In this document: positions 33,141-42,630 of the stretch, one piece after another | Numbering within the stretch: the first letter of the stretch is position 1 | Layout: every line of letters starts with the position of its first letter | Assembly (NCBI RefSeq): GCF_017916255.1 | Contig: NZ_CP072827.1 | Coordinates: 4,365,501 to 4,429,500, forward strand | DNA length: 64,000 bases | Origin: Streptomyces mobaraensis NBRC 13819 = DSM 40847 | GTDB lineage: Bacteria; Actinomycetota; Actinomycetes; Streptomycetales; Streptomycetaceae | Direction: 5' to 3' | The notes under the pieces: generated by a model | What the model saw: only the letters and a program-made list of their open reading frames with translations | Told to the model about the DNA's origin: nothing | Databases searched by the model: none | Made by a program: the position numbers and the translations under genes

Positions 33141-33905
33141 TCAGCCGTCGTCCGCGTCGGCCCCCTCCCGGCGCCCCTTCCCGTCGTCCTTGACGCCGAC
33201 CGCCGCCAGCGCGGTCGTCCAGTCCCGGGCGATGGCCTGCTGCGCCTTCCGCAGGTCCGCCTTGCCCGAGCAGATCGCGTTCTTCAGTTTGGTCTCGACG
33301 ACGTCCTTGGGGTTGTTGGGGCCCGCGCCGTCCTTGTGGCCGGGGGAGGGCGGCTCGACCCACAGGTTGCGCGGGTCGTTGGGGTCGCCGCCGAGCTGGA
33401 GGCTGATGAGGTGGTCGTACTCGGCCTCGCGCAGCGACTTCTTGTAGCCGTAGGAGGCGGCGTTGGCGGTCTTCTCGCGATTCGTGATGTTCGTGGGCGG
33501 CCTGATGTCCTTGGTGTAACCGGCGCGGCAGATCGTCGTCTTCAACGTGTCCGGGGTGACCTTGGGATTGGTCGCCCCGGGGGTGCACTTGGGGTCGGGC
33601 AGCGGCTCCTTGGCCGCGGTGTAGCGGTAGGCGCACGTACCGGGAGCGGGCTGCTTCTGCACGGTGTACGAGGACTGGGGGCCCGGCCCGGCCGGCACCG
33701 ACCCGTCGCCGGACCCGGCGGAAGGGGCCGGTCCGCCGGGCGCGGCGGACCCGGAGGGCGAGGCCGTGGCGGAGGCCGCGGCCCCCTTGTCGGCCTTGGC
33801 GTCCGACTTCCCGTCGTCGGAATCGGACGAACAACCGGTCGTGGTCACGGCGAGGACGGCGGCCGTGGCCGCCGCCAGGGCGGCCCAGCGCGGTGCGATC
33901 GACAT
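33141..33905 (-). CDS. Lipoprotein with HNH-like (DUF1524-type) domain
   Basis: A 254-residue lipoprotein. The signal peptide ends at the lipobox TTGC (Cys25), followed by a disordered Ser/Gly/Pro/Asp stretch to about residue 80. A domain with YDHLISLQLGGDPNDPRNLW (His, Asn and hydrophobic spacing of HNH nuclease-like folds) follows. Two Cys pairs likely form disulphides. It would act at the outer face of the membrane, perhaps as a nuclease for environmental DNA, but the catalytic metal site is incomplete by eye. It is convergent with otsB. Confidence 0.75.
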   Translation of the reverse strand: MSIAPRWAALAAATAAVLAVTTTGCSSDSDDGKSDAKADKGAAASATASPSGSAAPGGPAPSAGSGDGSVPAGPGPQSSYTVQKQPAPGTCAYRYTAAKEPLPDPKCTPGATNPKVTPDTLKTTICRAGYTKDIRPPTNITNREKTANAASYGYKKSLREAEYDHLISLQLGGDPNDPRNLWVEPPSPGHKDGAGPNNPKDVVETKLKNAICSGKADLRKAQQAIARDWTTALAAVGVKDDGKGRREGADADDG

Positions 33906-34016
33906 GCCCCATGACTACCCGCCCGCACCGCTCGTCAGCCGGGCGGCCGAAGCACACCGGCGCGCACGGGAGTCCGCCACACGCCCCGCAGCCCCTCCCG
34001 CCCCTGCCCTCCGGCG

Positions 34017-35483
34017 CTACAACGCCCGCAGCGCGTCCAGCTGTTCGACGAACCAGCGCGCCGGCGGCAGCGCCGTCGCCGCCGCGGCCAGCCGCTTCGA
34101 CCGGTCGGCGCGCTGCCCGGGGTCCATCAGCAGCGCCTCGTGCAGGGCGCGGGCGGTGGCCTCGACGTCGTACGGATTGACGACGATCGCGTCCGCGCCC
34201 AGCTCCGCCGCGGCCCCCGCCTCCCGCGAGAGCACCAGCGCGCAGCCGTCGTCGGAGACGACCGGCACCTCCTTGGCGACCAGGTTCATCCCGTCGCGGA
34301 TCGGGTTGACCAGGGCGACGTCCGCCATCCGGTACGCCGCGAGGGAGCGTGCGAAGTCGTCCTTGACGTGCAGGGCGACCGGCCGCCACCCGGGCGTCCC
34401 GAACTCCTCGTTGATCCGCTCGGCGACGCGCTCGACCTCCGCCGTGTAGTCGCGGTAGACGGCCAGGTCCTGCCGGGACGGGTACGCGAACGCGATGTGC
34501 ACGACGCGCTCGTGCCACTGCGGGTGGTCCTCCAGGAGCCGCCGGAAGGCGTGCAGGCCGCGGACGATGTTCTTCGACAGCTCGGTGCGGTCCACGCGGA
34601 CGATCGTCCGGCGGCCGGGCCCGACCTGCTCGCGCAGCGCGGCCATCCGCTCCTCGACGTCCGGGCGGTGGGCGCGCTCACGCAGGAAGGCGGCGTCCGC
34701 GCCGAGGCCGTGGACGCCGAGCAGGGTCGTCCGCCCGTCGAGGCGCACGGCCGCCGCCGTCCCGTCGTCCGCGCGGACGATCTCCGCGCCGAGGACGTCC
34801 GCGCAGCAGGCGGCGAACGCGTCGGCCCAGCGGCGGGTGAGGAACGCCGCGCGGTCGCCGCCCAGGACGCCGCGCAGCACCTGCGCGGCCACGTCGTCGG
34901 GGAGCAGCCGGTAGTACTCCGGCGGCGCCCAGGGGGTGTGCGAGAAGTGGCCGATGCGCAGGTCGGGGCGGCGCTCGCGGAGCAGGGCCGGGACCAGCGT
35001 CAGGTGGTAGTCCTGGACGAGCACCACGGCGCCCTCGGCGGCCTCCTCGGCGAGCGCGTCCGCGAAGGCGGCGTTGTACGTCTCGTAGGCGGCCCACTGC
35101 TCGCGGAACCCGGCGTCGAAGACGGGCTCCAGGGGCGTCTGGTAGAGCAGGTGGTGGACGAACCACAGCACCGAGTTGGCGATGCCGTTGTACGCGGCGG
35201 CGAAGGTCTCGGCCGGGACGTCGAGCATCCGCACGCCGTATCCGCCGGTGTCGGCCGGGTCGAGCCGGCGGCCCGCGCGGCGGGCGGCGAGCCGGTCGCC
35301 CTCGCCGAGCGCGGCGCAGACCCACACCGCGCCGGAGTCCGTACCGATGGCGCTGAGGCCGGAGACCAGGCCACCGCCGCCCCGGCCGGAGGTCAGGGTG
35401 CCGTCCTCGGCGACCCGGTAGGAGACCGGGCCGCGGTTGGACGCGACGACGATGGGGGCGTTCTGCACGTGCTCAGCGACCAT
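34017..35483 (-). CDS. otsA: Trehalose-6-phosphate synthase (GT20)
   Basis: A 488-residue GT20 glycosyltransferase that joins UDP- or GDP-glucose to glucose-6-phosphate. Conserved elements are VVASNRGPVSYR and GRGGGGLVSGL near the N-terminus, VQDYHLTLVPALLRERRPD, the HTPWAPPEYYRLLP segment, the FAYPSRQDLAVYRDYTAEVE region and VNPIRDGMNLVAKE with VLSREAGAAAEL at the nucleotide-sugar site. ATG 35483 is used. An in-frame TTG 33 bases upstream is the only alternative. It is in the same direction as gpgS, with 67 bases between them. Confidence 0.93.
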   Translation of the reverse strand: MVAEHVQNAPIVVASNRGPVSYRVAEDGTLTSGRGGGGLVSGLSAIGTDSGAVWVCAALGEGDRLAARRAGRRLDPADTGGYGVRMLDVPAETFAAAYNGIANSVLWFVHHLLYQTPLEPVFDAGFREQWAAYETYNAAFADALAEEAAEGAVVLVQDYHLTLVPALLRERRPDLRIGHFSHTPWAPPEYYRLLPDDVAAQVLRGVLGGDRAAFLTRRWADAFAACCADVLGAEIVRADDGTAAAVRLDGRTTLLGVHGLGADAAFLRERAHRPDVEERMAALREQVGPGRRTIVRVDRTELSKNIVRGLHAFRRLLEDHPQWHERVVHIAFAYPSRQDLAVYRDYTAEVERVAERINEEFGTPGWRPVALHVKDDFARSLAAYRMADVALVNPIRDGMNLVAKEVPVVSDDGCALVLSREAGAAAELGADAIVVNPYDVEATARALHEALLMDPGQRADRSKRLAAAATALPPARWFVEQLDALRAL

Positions 35484-35550
35484 GACGCGAGCCTTGCCAC
35501 GCCGCCATCCGCTCAAACGTACGCCTCCCCCTGTCCGCGTACCCGTACCC

Positions 35551-36498
35551 CTACGCCGCGCGGTGCCGCGCGTACTCCGGGACCTGGGTCATCGGCGGGC
35601 GCTCCTCGGTGTCCACCGGGTACGTCCGCGGGACGAAGCCCTCCGCCGTGCGCTCGAACTGGGTCAGCTCCGGGCGGACCAGCGGCTCGCGGCCCAGCCG
35701 CAGCTGGGCGGTGCGGTAGATGGCGGCGGCCATCCGGCCCAGCGCCCGTCCGTCCTGGTGGCGGTGCTTGCGCACCCCGACGTCGACCTGGGCCAGCGCG
35801 TCCAGGCCCACCGTGTGCAGCGCGTCGACGAGCAGGCCGAGCTCCACCCCGTAGCCGACGGGGAACGGCAGCCGCTCCAGCAGCGAGCGCCGGGCCGCGT
35901 ACTCGCCGCCCAGGGGCTGCACGAAACCGGCCAGTCGCGGCCAGTGCAGGTTGAGCAGCGGGCGGGCCACCAGCTCCGTCACCCGGCCGCCCTGGCCCGC
36001 CGCCTCGCCCAGCGGGCGGTCGTACATCGCCTTGACGAAGTCCACGTCCGGGTCGGTCAGCAGCGGGCCGACGATCCCGGAGACGAAGGCGGACGAGAAG
36101 TCGCGCAGGTCGGCGTCGATGAAGCAGACGACGTCGCCGGAGGTCACCAGCAGGGACCGCCACAGCACCTCGCCCTTGCCGGGGACGGCGGGCAGGCCGG
36201 GGAGCACGGCGTCCCGGTGCTCGACCCGGGCGCCGGCCGCGGCGGCGACCCGGGCCGTGCCGTCCGTCGAACCGGAGTCGAGCACCACCAGCTCGTCGAC
36301 GAGCGGCACCTCGTCCGTCATGAGGTCGCGGCGGATCGCGGCGGCGATGTCCCCGACCGTGGCCTCCTCGTTCAGCGCGGGCAGGACGACGCTGACCGTG
36401 GTGCCCGTCGCGCGCTTCGCGGCGAGCAGCCGGTCGAGCGGGCGGTCCGCCGCGGTCCAGGACCGCCGGGACAGCCAGCGCTCCACCTCTTCCAGCAC
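35551..36498 (-). CDS. gpgS: Glucosyl-3-phosphoglycerate synthase
   Basis: A 315-residue GT81 glycosyltransferase that makes glucosyl-3-phosphoglycerate, the precursor of glucosylglycerate and, in mycobacteria, of polymethylated polysaccharides. The GT-A signatures are VSVVLPALNEEATVG, VVLDSGSTDGT and the metal-binding FIDADLRDF. KAMYDRPLGE, LVARPLLNLHWPRLAGFVQP and VGYGVELGLLVDA are all typical of GpgS. The start is GTG 36498 with GAGGAG upstream. The neighbours otsA and otsB make this a compatible-solute block. No GpgP phosphatase was seen nearby. Confidence 0.92.
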   Translation of the reverse strand: MLEEVERWLSRRSWTAADRPLDRLLAAKRATGTTVSVVLPALNEEATVGDIAAAIRRDLMTDEVPLVDELVVLDSGSTDGTARVAAAAGARVEHRDAVLPGLPAVPGKGEVLWRSLLVTSGDVVCFIDADLRDFSSAFVSGIVGPLLTDPDVDFVKAMYDRPLGEAAGQGGRVTELVARPLLNLHWPRLAGFVQPLGGEYAARRSLLERLPFPVGYGVELGLLVDALHTVGLDALAQVDVGVRKHRHQDGRALGRMAAAIYRTAQLRLGREPLVRPELTQFERTAEGFVPRTYPVDTEERPPMTQVPEYARHRAA

Positions 36499-36663
36499 GT
36501 GAACGACTCCTCGCTTGTCACCGGTGTGTTGGTCCGTCTCGCGGTGCGGACCGGCCCTCTCGCCGTGCCGCACCTTCCGATACAGTCTTGAACAACGCGG
36601 AGCGCGCCCGTATGTCGGGGGTGCCGCGCGCACAAACGCCTGGGCCCCGCCCAGTGCCATACC

Positions 36664-36796
36664 GCTCATCCAGAGGGGCAGAGGGACACGGCCCGTTGAA
36701 GCCCCGGCAACCCTCCAGCCGGTCTCCTAGTGAGGCTCCCGGCGGGGAAGGTGCCAATTCCGTCTCGTGGCGAGGTTCGCCACGGGGAAGATGAGG
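36664..36796 (+). promoter_or_regulatory. SAM-I (S-box) riboswitch upstream of the thrC-like gene
   Basis: The characteristic S-box order is present. The P1 strand CTCATC (36665-36670) pairs with GATGAG (36790-36795). AGAGGGGCAGAGGGACACGG and the GAAGCCCCGGCAACC core follow, then a P3 hairpin, GGAAGGTGCCAATTCC, and a P4 hairpin (TCTCGTGGCGAGGTTCGCCACGG-type arms). The likely gene ribosome site (GGAGAAAGG) lies directly behind P1, so binding of S-adenosylmethionine could block translation. An ATG inside the 3' P1 strand (36791) is in frame with the gene. Confidence 0.93.
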
Positions 36797-36814
36797 AGAA
36801 AGGGCCTCGCCTCC

Positions 36815-38083
36815 ATGGCTGTGCAAGCCGTCGAACGCGCTACTTCCTTCGGTCCCGCCGTCGCGCTGTCCTGCCGCGAGTGCGGCGAGCGCGTCCCCCT
36901 CGGACCGGTCTTCGCCTGCACCTCCTGCTTCGGCCCGCTGGAGGTCGCCTACGAGCTGCCGCTCGGCGACCCCGAGGGCCTGCGGCGGCGCATCGAGTCC
37001 GGCCCCGCGAACATCTGGCGGTACGCGCCGCTGCTGCCCGTCCCCGCCGACGTCGCCTCCCGGCCCAACCTCCGGCCCGGCTTCACCCAGCTGGTCCGGG
37101 CCGACAACCTCGCCCGCGAGCTGGGCGTGACGGGTGAACTGCACGTCAAGGACGACTCCGGCAACCCCACCCACTCCTTCAAGGACCGCGTCGTCGCGGT
37201 CGCGGTGGAGGCGGCGCGCGCCTTCGGCTTCACCACCCTCTCGTGCTCCTCGACCGGCAACCTGGCCGGCGCGGTGGGCGCGGCGGCCGCCCGCGCCGGG
37301 CTCCGGTCCTGCGTCTTCATCCCACACGACCTGGAGGCCGGCAAGGTCGTCATGGCCGCCGTCTACGGCGGCGACCTCGTCGGCATCGAGGGGACGTACG
37401 ACGACGTCAACCGCTTCTGCTCGGAGCTCATCGGCGACCCGCTGGGCGAGGGCTGGGGCTTCGTCAACGTCAACCTGCGCCCCTATTACGGCGAGGGTTC
37501 CAAGACCCTCGCCTACGAGATCTGCGAACAGCTCGGCTGGCGGCTGCCCGACCAGCTCGTCGTCCCCATCGCCTCCGGCTCCCAGCTCACGAAGATCGAC
37601 AAGGGGCTGCGGGAGCTGATCGCCCTCGGGCTGGTGGAGGACCGCCCGTACCGGATCTTCGGCGCCCAGGCGGAGGGCTGCTCCCCGGTCTCCCGCGCCT
37701 TCAAGGACGGCCAGGACGTGGTGCGCCCGGTCAAGCCCGACACGATCGCGAAGTCCCTGGCCATCGGCAACCCGGCCGACGGGCCGTACGTGCTCGACAT
37801 CGCGCGGCGCACGGGCGGTGCCGTCGAGGACGTCACGGACCCGGAGATCGTGGACGCGATCCGGCTGCTCGCCCGTACGGAGGGCATCTTCGCGGAGACG
37901 GCCGGGGGCGTGACGGTGGGCGTGACGCGGAAGCTGCTGGAGGCGGGGGTGCTGGATCCCTCGCTGACGACCGTGGTGCTGAACACCGGGGACGGGCTGA
38001 AGACGCTGGACGCGGTGGCGGCGGGGCCGTCGGTGACGATCCGGCCGAGCCTGGGGGCTTTCCGGGAGGCGGGGCTGGGGTAG
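36815..38083 (+). CDS. thrC: Threonine-synthase-like PLP enzyme under SAM riboswitch control
   Basis: A 422-residue fold-II PLP enzyme. The N-terminal zinc ribbon has C20-x2-C23 and C35-x2-C38. The PLP lysine is K123 in GNPTHSFKDR, followed by the pyridoxal phosphate loop STGNLAGAVGAAAA, and TGDGLKTL lies near the C-terminus. Conventional annotation is threonine synthase acting on O-phosphohomoserine. The S-box in front and the sulfur-carrier gene behind both point to sulfur amino acids, so it may instead place sulfur on phosphohomoserine. ATG 36815 has GGAGAAAGG upstream. ATG 36791 in the riboswitch is an in-frame alternative. Confidence 0.9.
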   Translation: MAVQAVERATSFGPAVALSCRECGERVPLGPVFACTSCFGPLEVAYELPLGDPEGLRRRIESGPANIWRYAPLLPVPADVASRPNLRPGFTQLVRADNLARELGVTGELHVKDDSGNPTHSFKDRVVAVAVEAARAFGFTTLSCSSTGNLAGAVGAAAARAGLRSCVFIPHDLEAGKVVMAAVYGGDLVGIEGTYDDVNRFCSELIGDPLGEGWGFVNVNLRPYYGEGSKTLAYEICEQLGWRLPDQLVVPIASGSQLTKIDKGLRELIALGLVEDRPYRIFGAQAEGCSPVSRAFKDGQDVVRPVKPDTIAKSLAIGNPADGPYVLDIARRTGGAVEDVTDPEIVDAIRLLARTEGIFAETAGGVTVGVTRKLLEAGVLDPSLTTVVLNTGDGLKTLDAVAAGPSVTIRPSLGAFREAGLG

Positions 38084-38182
38084 GGGGAGCGGCCCCGGTC
38101 CCTCCCCCCAGAGGAGGCGCCCCCAACGGGCTGAATCGTGCACCCACGCACCACACCACTCACAAGAAAGCAGAGCACCCCC

Positions 38183-38458
38183 ATGAGCGTCACCGTCCGC
38201 ATCCCCACCATCCTCCGCACCTACACCGACGGCCGCGCCGAAGTCCCCGCCCAGGGATCCACCCTTTCCGAGGTGATCGGCGACCTGGAGAAGAACCACC
38301 CGGGCATCGCCGCCCGCCTCCTCGACGACGCCGGCAAACTGCGCCGCTTCGTCAACGTCTATGTCAACGACGACGACGTCCGCTTCGAGGGCGGTCTGAC
38401 GGCGGCGACCCCGGACGGCGCGGGCGTTTCGATCATCCCGGCGGTGGCGGGCGGCTGA
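38183..38458 (+). CDS. MoaD/ThiS/CysO-like sulfur-carrier protein
   Basis: A 91-residue ubiquitin-fold sulfur carrier. SVTVRIPTILRTYTDGRAEV opens the beta-grasp, NVYVNDDDVRFEGG is the central strand-loop and the protein ends exactly in VSIIPAVAGG. The terminal Gly-Gly is what MoeB-like enzymes adenylate and convert to a thiocarboxylate. The gene lies 99 bases after the thrC-like gene and before a strong terminator, so both are in one transcript from the SAM riboswitch promoter. It likely donates sulfur for homocysteine or cysteine synthesis. MoCo or thiamine roles are less likely here. Confidence 0.9.
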   Translation: MSVTVRIPTILRTYTDGRAEVPAQGSTLSEVIGDLEKNHPGIAARLLDDAGKLRRFVNVYVNDDDVRFEGGLTAATPDGAGVSIIPAVAGG

Positions 38459-38489
38459 GCGTCCGGGAGGCAGGAGTCGCGCAGAACCG

Positions 38490-38526
38490 GGAATCGCCCC
38501 GACCGCTAAGCGGACGGGGCGATTCC
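38490..38526 (+). terminator. Terminator after the sulfur-carrier gene
   Basis: A perfect 12 bp stem, GGAATCGCCCCG (38490-38501) with CGGGGCGATTCC (38515-38526), encloses a 13-base loop. It ends the riboswitch-thrC-carrier transcript. Confidence 0.85.
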
Positions 38527-38872
38527 GTCTGTTGAAGCGCGATACAGTTGTGGCGTTCCCCCTCCGGTGTCAGAGCCGAACGCATATGAGAACCCGTCAA
38601 GTTGCGCGCGAATTACGCGCGCGAATTGTCGGGTTGGCTGGCCTATGTCCGGCCCGACTTGCCCTGGAACATCCCCTGTTGGGTGGTTATCGACGCTCGG
38701 CGACGCCGGTATTTCTCGTCCGTCTGACCTGTTGCAGACGGCATCCGTGCAGATACATTCAGCCGCGGTCGACGCGTTCCGGCGCACACCCCTCGGTGTC
38801 ACAAGGGGTGAGGTCTGACCCGGGTCCGCGAAGTGCGGTCCTGCGCAAGGGCCAGTAATAGGGGAGTTAGGC
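38527..38872 (+). promoter_or_regulatory. Long leader/promoter region of the cold-shock gene
   Basis: About 346 bases without a confident gene and with noticeably lower GC than its surroundings. It includes two copies of GCGCGCGAATT near 38605-38632. An 83-codon frame (38567-38818) is open but uses TTA and poor GC3 codons, so I treat it as non-coding. A long 5' UTR is normal for cspA-type genes, where it acts as an RNA thermosensor. AGGGGAG before 38873 is the ribosome site. Confidence 0.5.
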
Positions 38873-39076
38873 ATGGCTCAGGGCACCGTCAAGTGGTTCA
38901 ACGCGGAGAAGGGGTACGGCTTCATCGCGGTCGACGGTGGTGCGGATGTTTTCGTCCACTACAGCGCGATTCAGATGGACGGCTACCGCACCCTGGAAGA
39001 GGGGCAGCGGGTCGAGTTCGAGATCTCGCAGGGCCAGAAGGGACCTCAGGCCGACATGGTGAAGGTGACCGCCTGA
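38873..39076 (+). CDS. Cold-shock protein (CspA family)
   Basis: A 67-residue single OB-fold RNA chaperone. Both nucleic-acid motifs are visible: KGYGFIAV (RNP1) and DVFVHYSAI (RNP2). The ORF begins [18 protein letters not shown] and ends MVKVTA, the standard length for Streptomyces ScoF-type proteins. It melts mRNA structure at low temperature or during growth. It stands alone between a long leader and a strong terminator, with groEL in the same direction 495 bases downstream. Confidence 0.96.
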   Translation: MAQGTVKWFNAEKGYGFIAVDGGADVFVHYSAIQMDGYRTLEEGQRVEFEISQGQKGPQADMVKVTA

Positions 39077-39111
39077 CCGCGGCGCATCGACCACCGATCG
39101 CTCAGTCTGCC

Positions 39112-39145
39112 GAAGGGGTCCGCACCGGGAGGTGCGGACCCCTTC
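39112..39145 (+). terminator. Terminator of the cold-shock gene
   Basis: A perfect 15 bp stem (GAAGGGGTCCGCACC with its complement, 39112-39126 and 39131-39145) has a 4-base loop, 35 bases past the stop codon. From here to 39384 I see no gene or RNA, only GC-rich spacer. Confidence 0.9.
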
Positions 39146-39384
39146 GTCGTGCCCGGCCGTGACGTCCGGCCTTGCCGTGCCCGGCTTCGTCGCGTCCGGT
39201 CGTCCGGTCACCCGACCGGGCCGGCGGCGCGGGGAGTGCGCCCGGGTCCGACGGGGAAGGGTCTCCGGGGTGCCTCCGGGATGACCTCCGGGACGACCCG
39301 GAGGAGTCTCCGGAATCCGTTCGAAACAAGGCCCGGAACCCCTCCGGGACGGTGTCCGGGACCACCCCGGTCTTCGGAGGGACG

Positions 39385-39411
39385 CTTGCACTCGGAGGTG
39401 CCGAGTGCTAA
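39385..39411. promoter_or_regulatory. CIRCE element 1 (HrcA operator) upstream of groEL
   Basis: TTGCACTC and GAGTGCTAA are separated by 9 bases, close to the CIRCE consensus TTAGCACTC-N9-GAGTGCTAA. The left arm has one changed position. HrcA binds CIRCE to repress groE genes until heat shock. Confidence 0.85.
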
Positions 39412-39419
39412 TCATTGGC

Positions 39420-39446
39420 TTAGCACTCTCCGAGTGAGAGTGACAG
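39420..39446. promoter_or_regulatory. CIRCE element 2 (HrcA operator) upstream of groEL
   Basis: A perfect left arm TTAGCACTC, then 9 bases, then the degenerate right arm GAGTGACAG. Its left arm is 8 bases after the right arm of element 1, so the two operators are almost contiguous. The inner pair GAGTGCTAA/TTAGCACTC also forms an inverted repeat. Confidence 0.75.
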
Positions 39447-39463
39447 ACTTGGACCGTCGGTGA

Positions 39464-41194
<1,731 letters not shown>

Positions 41195-41229
41195 GCCGAC
41201 CCGGCTCACCAGTCCCGAGGCAGACGGAC

Positions 41230-41266
41230 CGAGGGCGGCATCCCCATCACGGGGATGCCGCCCTCG
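41230..41266. terminator. Shared terminator of groEL and the PTS gene
   Basis: A perfect 16 bp stem (41230-41245 with 41251-41266) with a 5-base loop. groEL ends upstream on the plus strand. The minus-strand PTS gene stops at 41247, so its TGA straddles the loop and its last codons are encoded in the stem. Confidence 0.9.
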
Positions 41267-42587
41267 GGCGTTTCCTGGGGAAGCCGAAGAAGTACGTGGC
41301 GAGGAAGCCGGCCGCGTACCCGACCAACAGCCCCGCCGCGTACACCACTACCGCCTCGACCGGCCCTTGGTCCCCTCTCAGCAGTGGGAACAACGCCCAG
41401 CCGGAGGGTCCGATCGCCGTGGCGCCCACCGTGCCGCCCCCGCCCTGCGCCATGAAGCCCACGAACCCGCCGCCGAAGGCGCCTCCCACACAGGCCGTCG
41501 CGAAGGGCCGCCCCAGCGGCAGCGAGACCCCGTAGACCAGCGGCTCGCCGACGCCCAGCAGCCCGGCCGGAAGGGCCGAACGCACCGTGCGCCGCACCGA
41601 GATGTCATCCGGCAGCCGCAGGTAGACAGCGACCGCCGCTCCCACCTGGCCCGCGCCCGCCATGGCGAGGATCGGCAGCAGGACCGTGCTGCCCCGCTCG
41701 GCGATCAGGGTGGCGTGGACCGGGATCAGCGCCTGATGCAGCCCCAGCATCACCAGCGGCAGGAACAGCCCGCCGAGCACGAACCCGGCCACGGCACCCC
41801 CGTGCGACAGCAGCCAGTCCGCGAACCACCCCACCGCGCTTGACGCTTCACCCGCCGCCCACATCAGCCCGTACAGCGTCGCCAGTCCCGGCAGCAGCAC
41901 GGTGAGCGTGGGAGTGACCAGGACGTCCAGCGCCTCGGGCACGACGCGCCGGCACCCCCGCTCCACGGCCACCGCCAGCAGCGCCGCGGCCAGCGCCCCG
42001 AGGACTCCGCCCTGCCCGGGCGTCAACCCCCGTCCGAACACCTCCACTTGCGCCAGCCCGGGCCAGACGGCCACGGCCGCGACGGCGCCGCCGAGGACCG
42101 GCGTGCCGCCGAACTCCTTCGCCGTCCGGTACCCGACGAAGACGCCGATCAGCGACATGAACCCGGACGCGACGGCGTTCAACGCCGGCACGAGGGCGGG
42201 CGCCCACCGGAGGTTGGCGAGCAGGCCGGCGAGGCCGGCGATGACGCCGCAGCCGATCAGGGCGGGGATGAGGGGGACGAAGATCCGGGTGACGCGGCGG
42301 AGGGTTTGCCTGGTGGGGGCGGCGGTCCGCGCCTGGCGTTCGGCACGGAGGGCCGCGGCCACCCGGGTGACCGTCCCCGGGCCCAGGACCACCTGGACGG
42401 CCGTGCCGTCCATGACCACTCCGAGGACGCCGGGTGTGGCCCGGAGTTCCGCCGACCGGACGAGGGCGGGGTCCACGACGTCCACGCGGAGGCGGGTCAT
42501 GCAGTGGGTGACGGAGCGGAGGTTGGCGGGGCCGCCTAGGAGGGGGAGGAGGAGGGTGGGGGTGAGGTGGGGGTGCTCGGTGGGCAT
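41247..42587 (-). CDS. PTS EIIBC component, MurNAc/sucrose type (MurP-like)
   Basis: A 446-residue phosphotransferase permease. The EIIB domain (residues 1-85) has the phosphorylated Cys29 in SVTHCMTRLRV. The EIIC domain has about 10 membrane helices, with substrate-loop segments such as GYRTAKEFGGTPVLGGAV, LHQALIPVHATLIAE and GLLGVGEPLVYGVSLPLGRP. Uptake with phosphorylation yields a 6-phospho-sugar. With murQ and an RpiR regulator upstream, MurNAc is the likely substrate. The EIIA domain is absent and must come from a separate Crr-type protein. The start lacks a clear ribosome site. Its end lies in the groEL terminator loop. Confidence 0.9.
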   Translation of the reverse strand: MPTEHPHLTPTLLLPLLGGPANLRSVTHCMTRLRVDVVDPALVRSAELRATPGVLGVVMDGTAVQVVLGPGTVTRVAAALRAERQARTAAPTRQTLRRVTRIFVPLIPALIGCGVIAGLAGLLANLRWAPALVPALNAVASGFMSLIGVFVGYRTAKEFGGTPVLGGAVAAVAVWPGLAQVEVFGRGLTPGQGGVLGALAAALLAVAVERGCRRVVPEALDVLVTPTLTVLLPGLATLYGLMWAAGEASSAVGWFADWLLSHGGAVAGFVLGGLFLPLVMLGLHQALIPVHATLIAERGSTVLLPILAMAGAGQVGAAVAVYLRLPDDISVRRTVRSALPAGLLGVGEPLVYGVSLPLGRPFATACVGGAFGGGFVGFMAQGGGGTVGATAIGPSGWALFPLLRGDQGPVEAVVVYAAGLLVGYAAGFLATYFFGFPRKRPRAASP

Positions 42588-42630
42588 GGGGGATGTGTGC
42601 CACGTGGCGGTGCCGTTTGTAACGGGTGGG

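Noticed and set aside
36664..36796. SAM-IV riboswitch, which is common in actinobacteria
   Set aside because: The aptamer contains the S-box order with GAAGCCCCGGCAACC and GGAAGGTGCCAATTCC and a closing P1 at both ends, which fits SAM-I. The SAM-IV pseudoknot pattern was not found.
38567..38818. An 83-codon plus-strand frame in the cold-shock leader
   Set aside because: It uses a TTA codon and many A/T third positions, unlike adjacent genes. No ribosome site or family was recognised, so it was kept only as a note in the leader entry.
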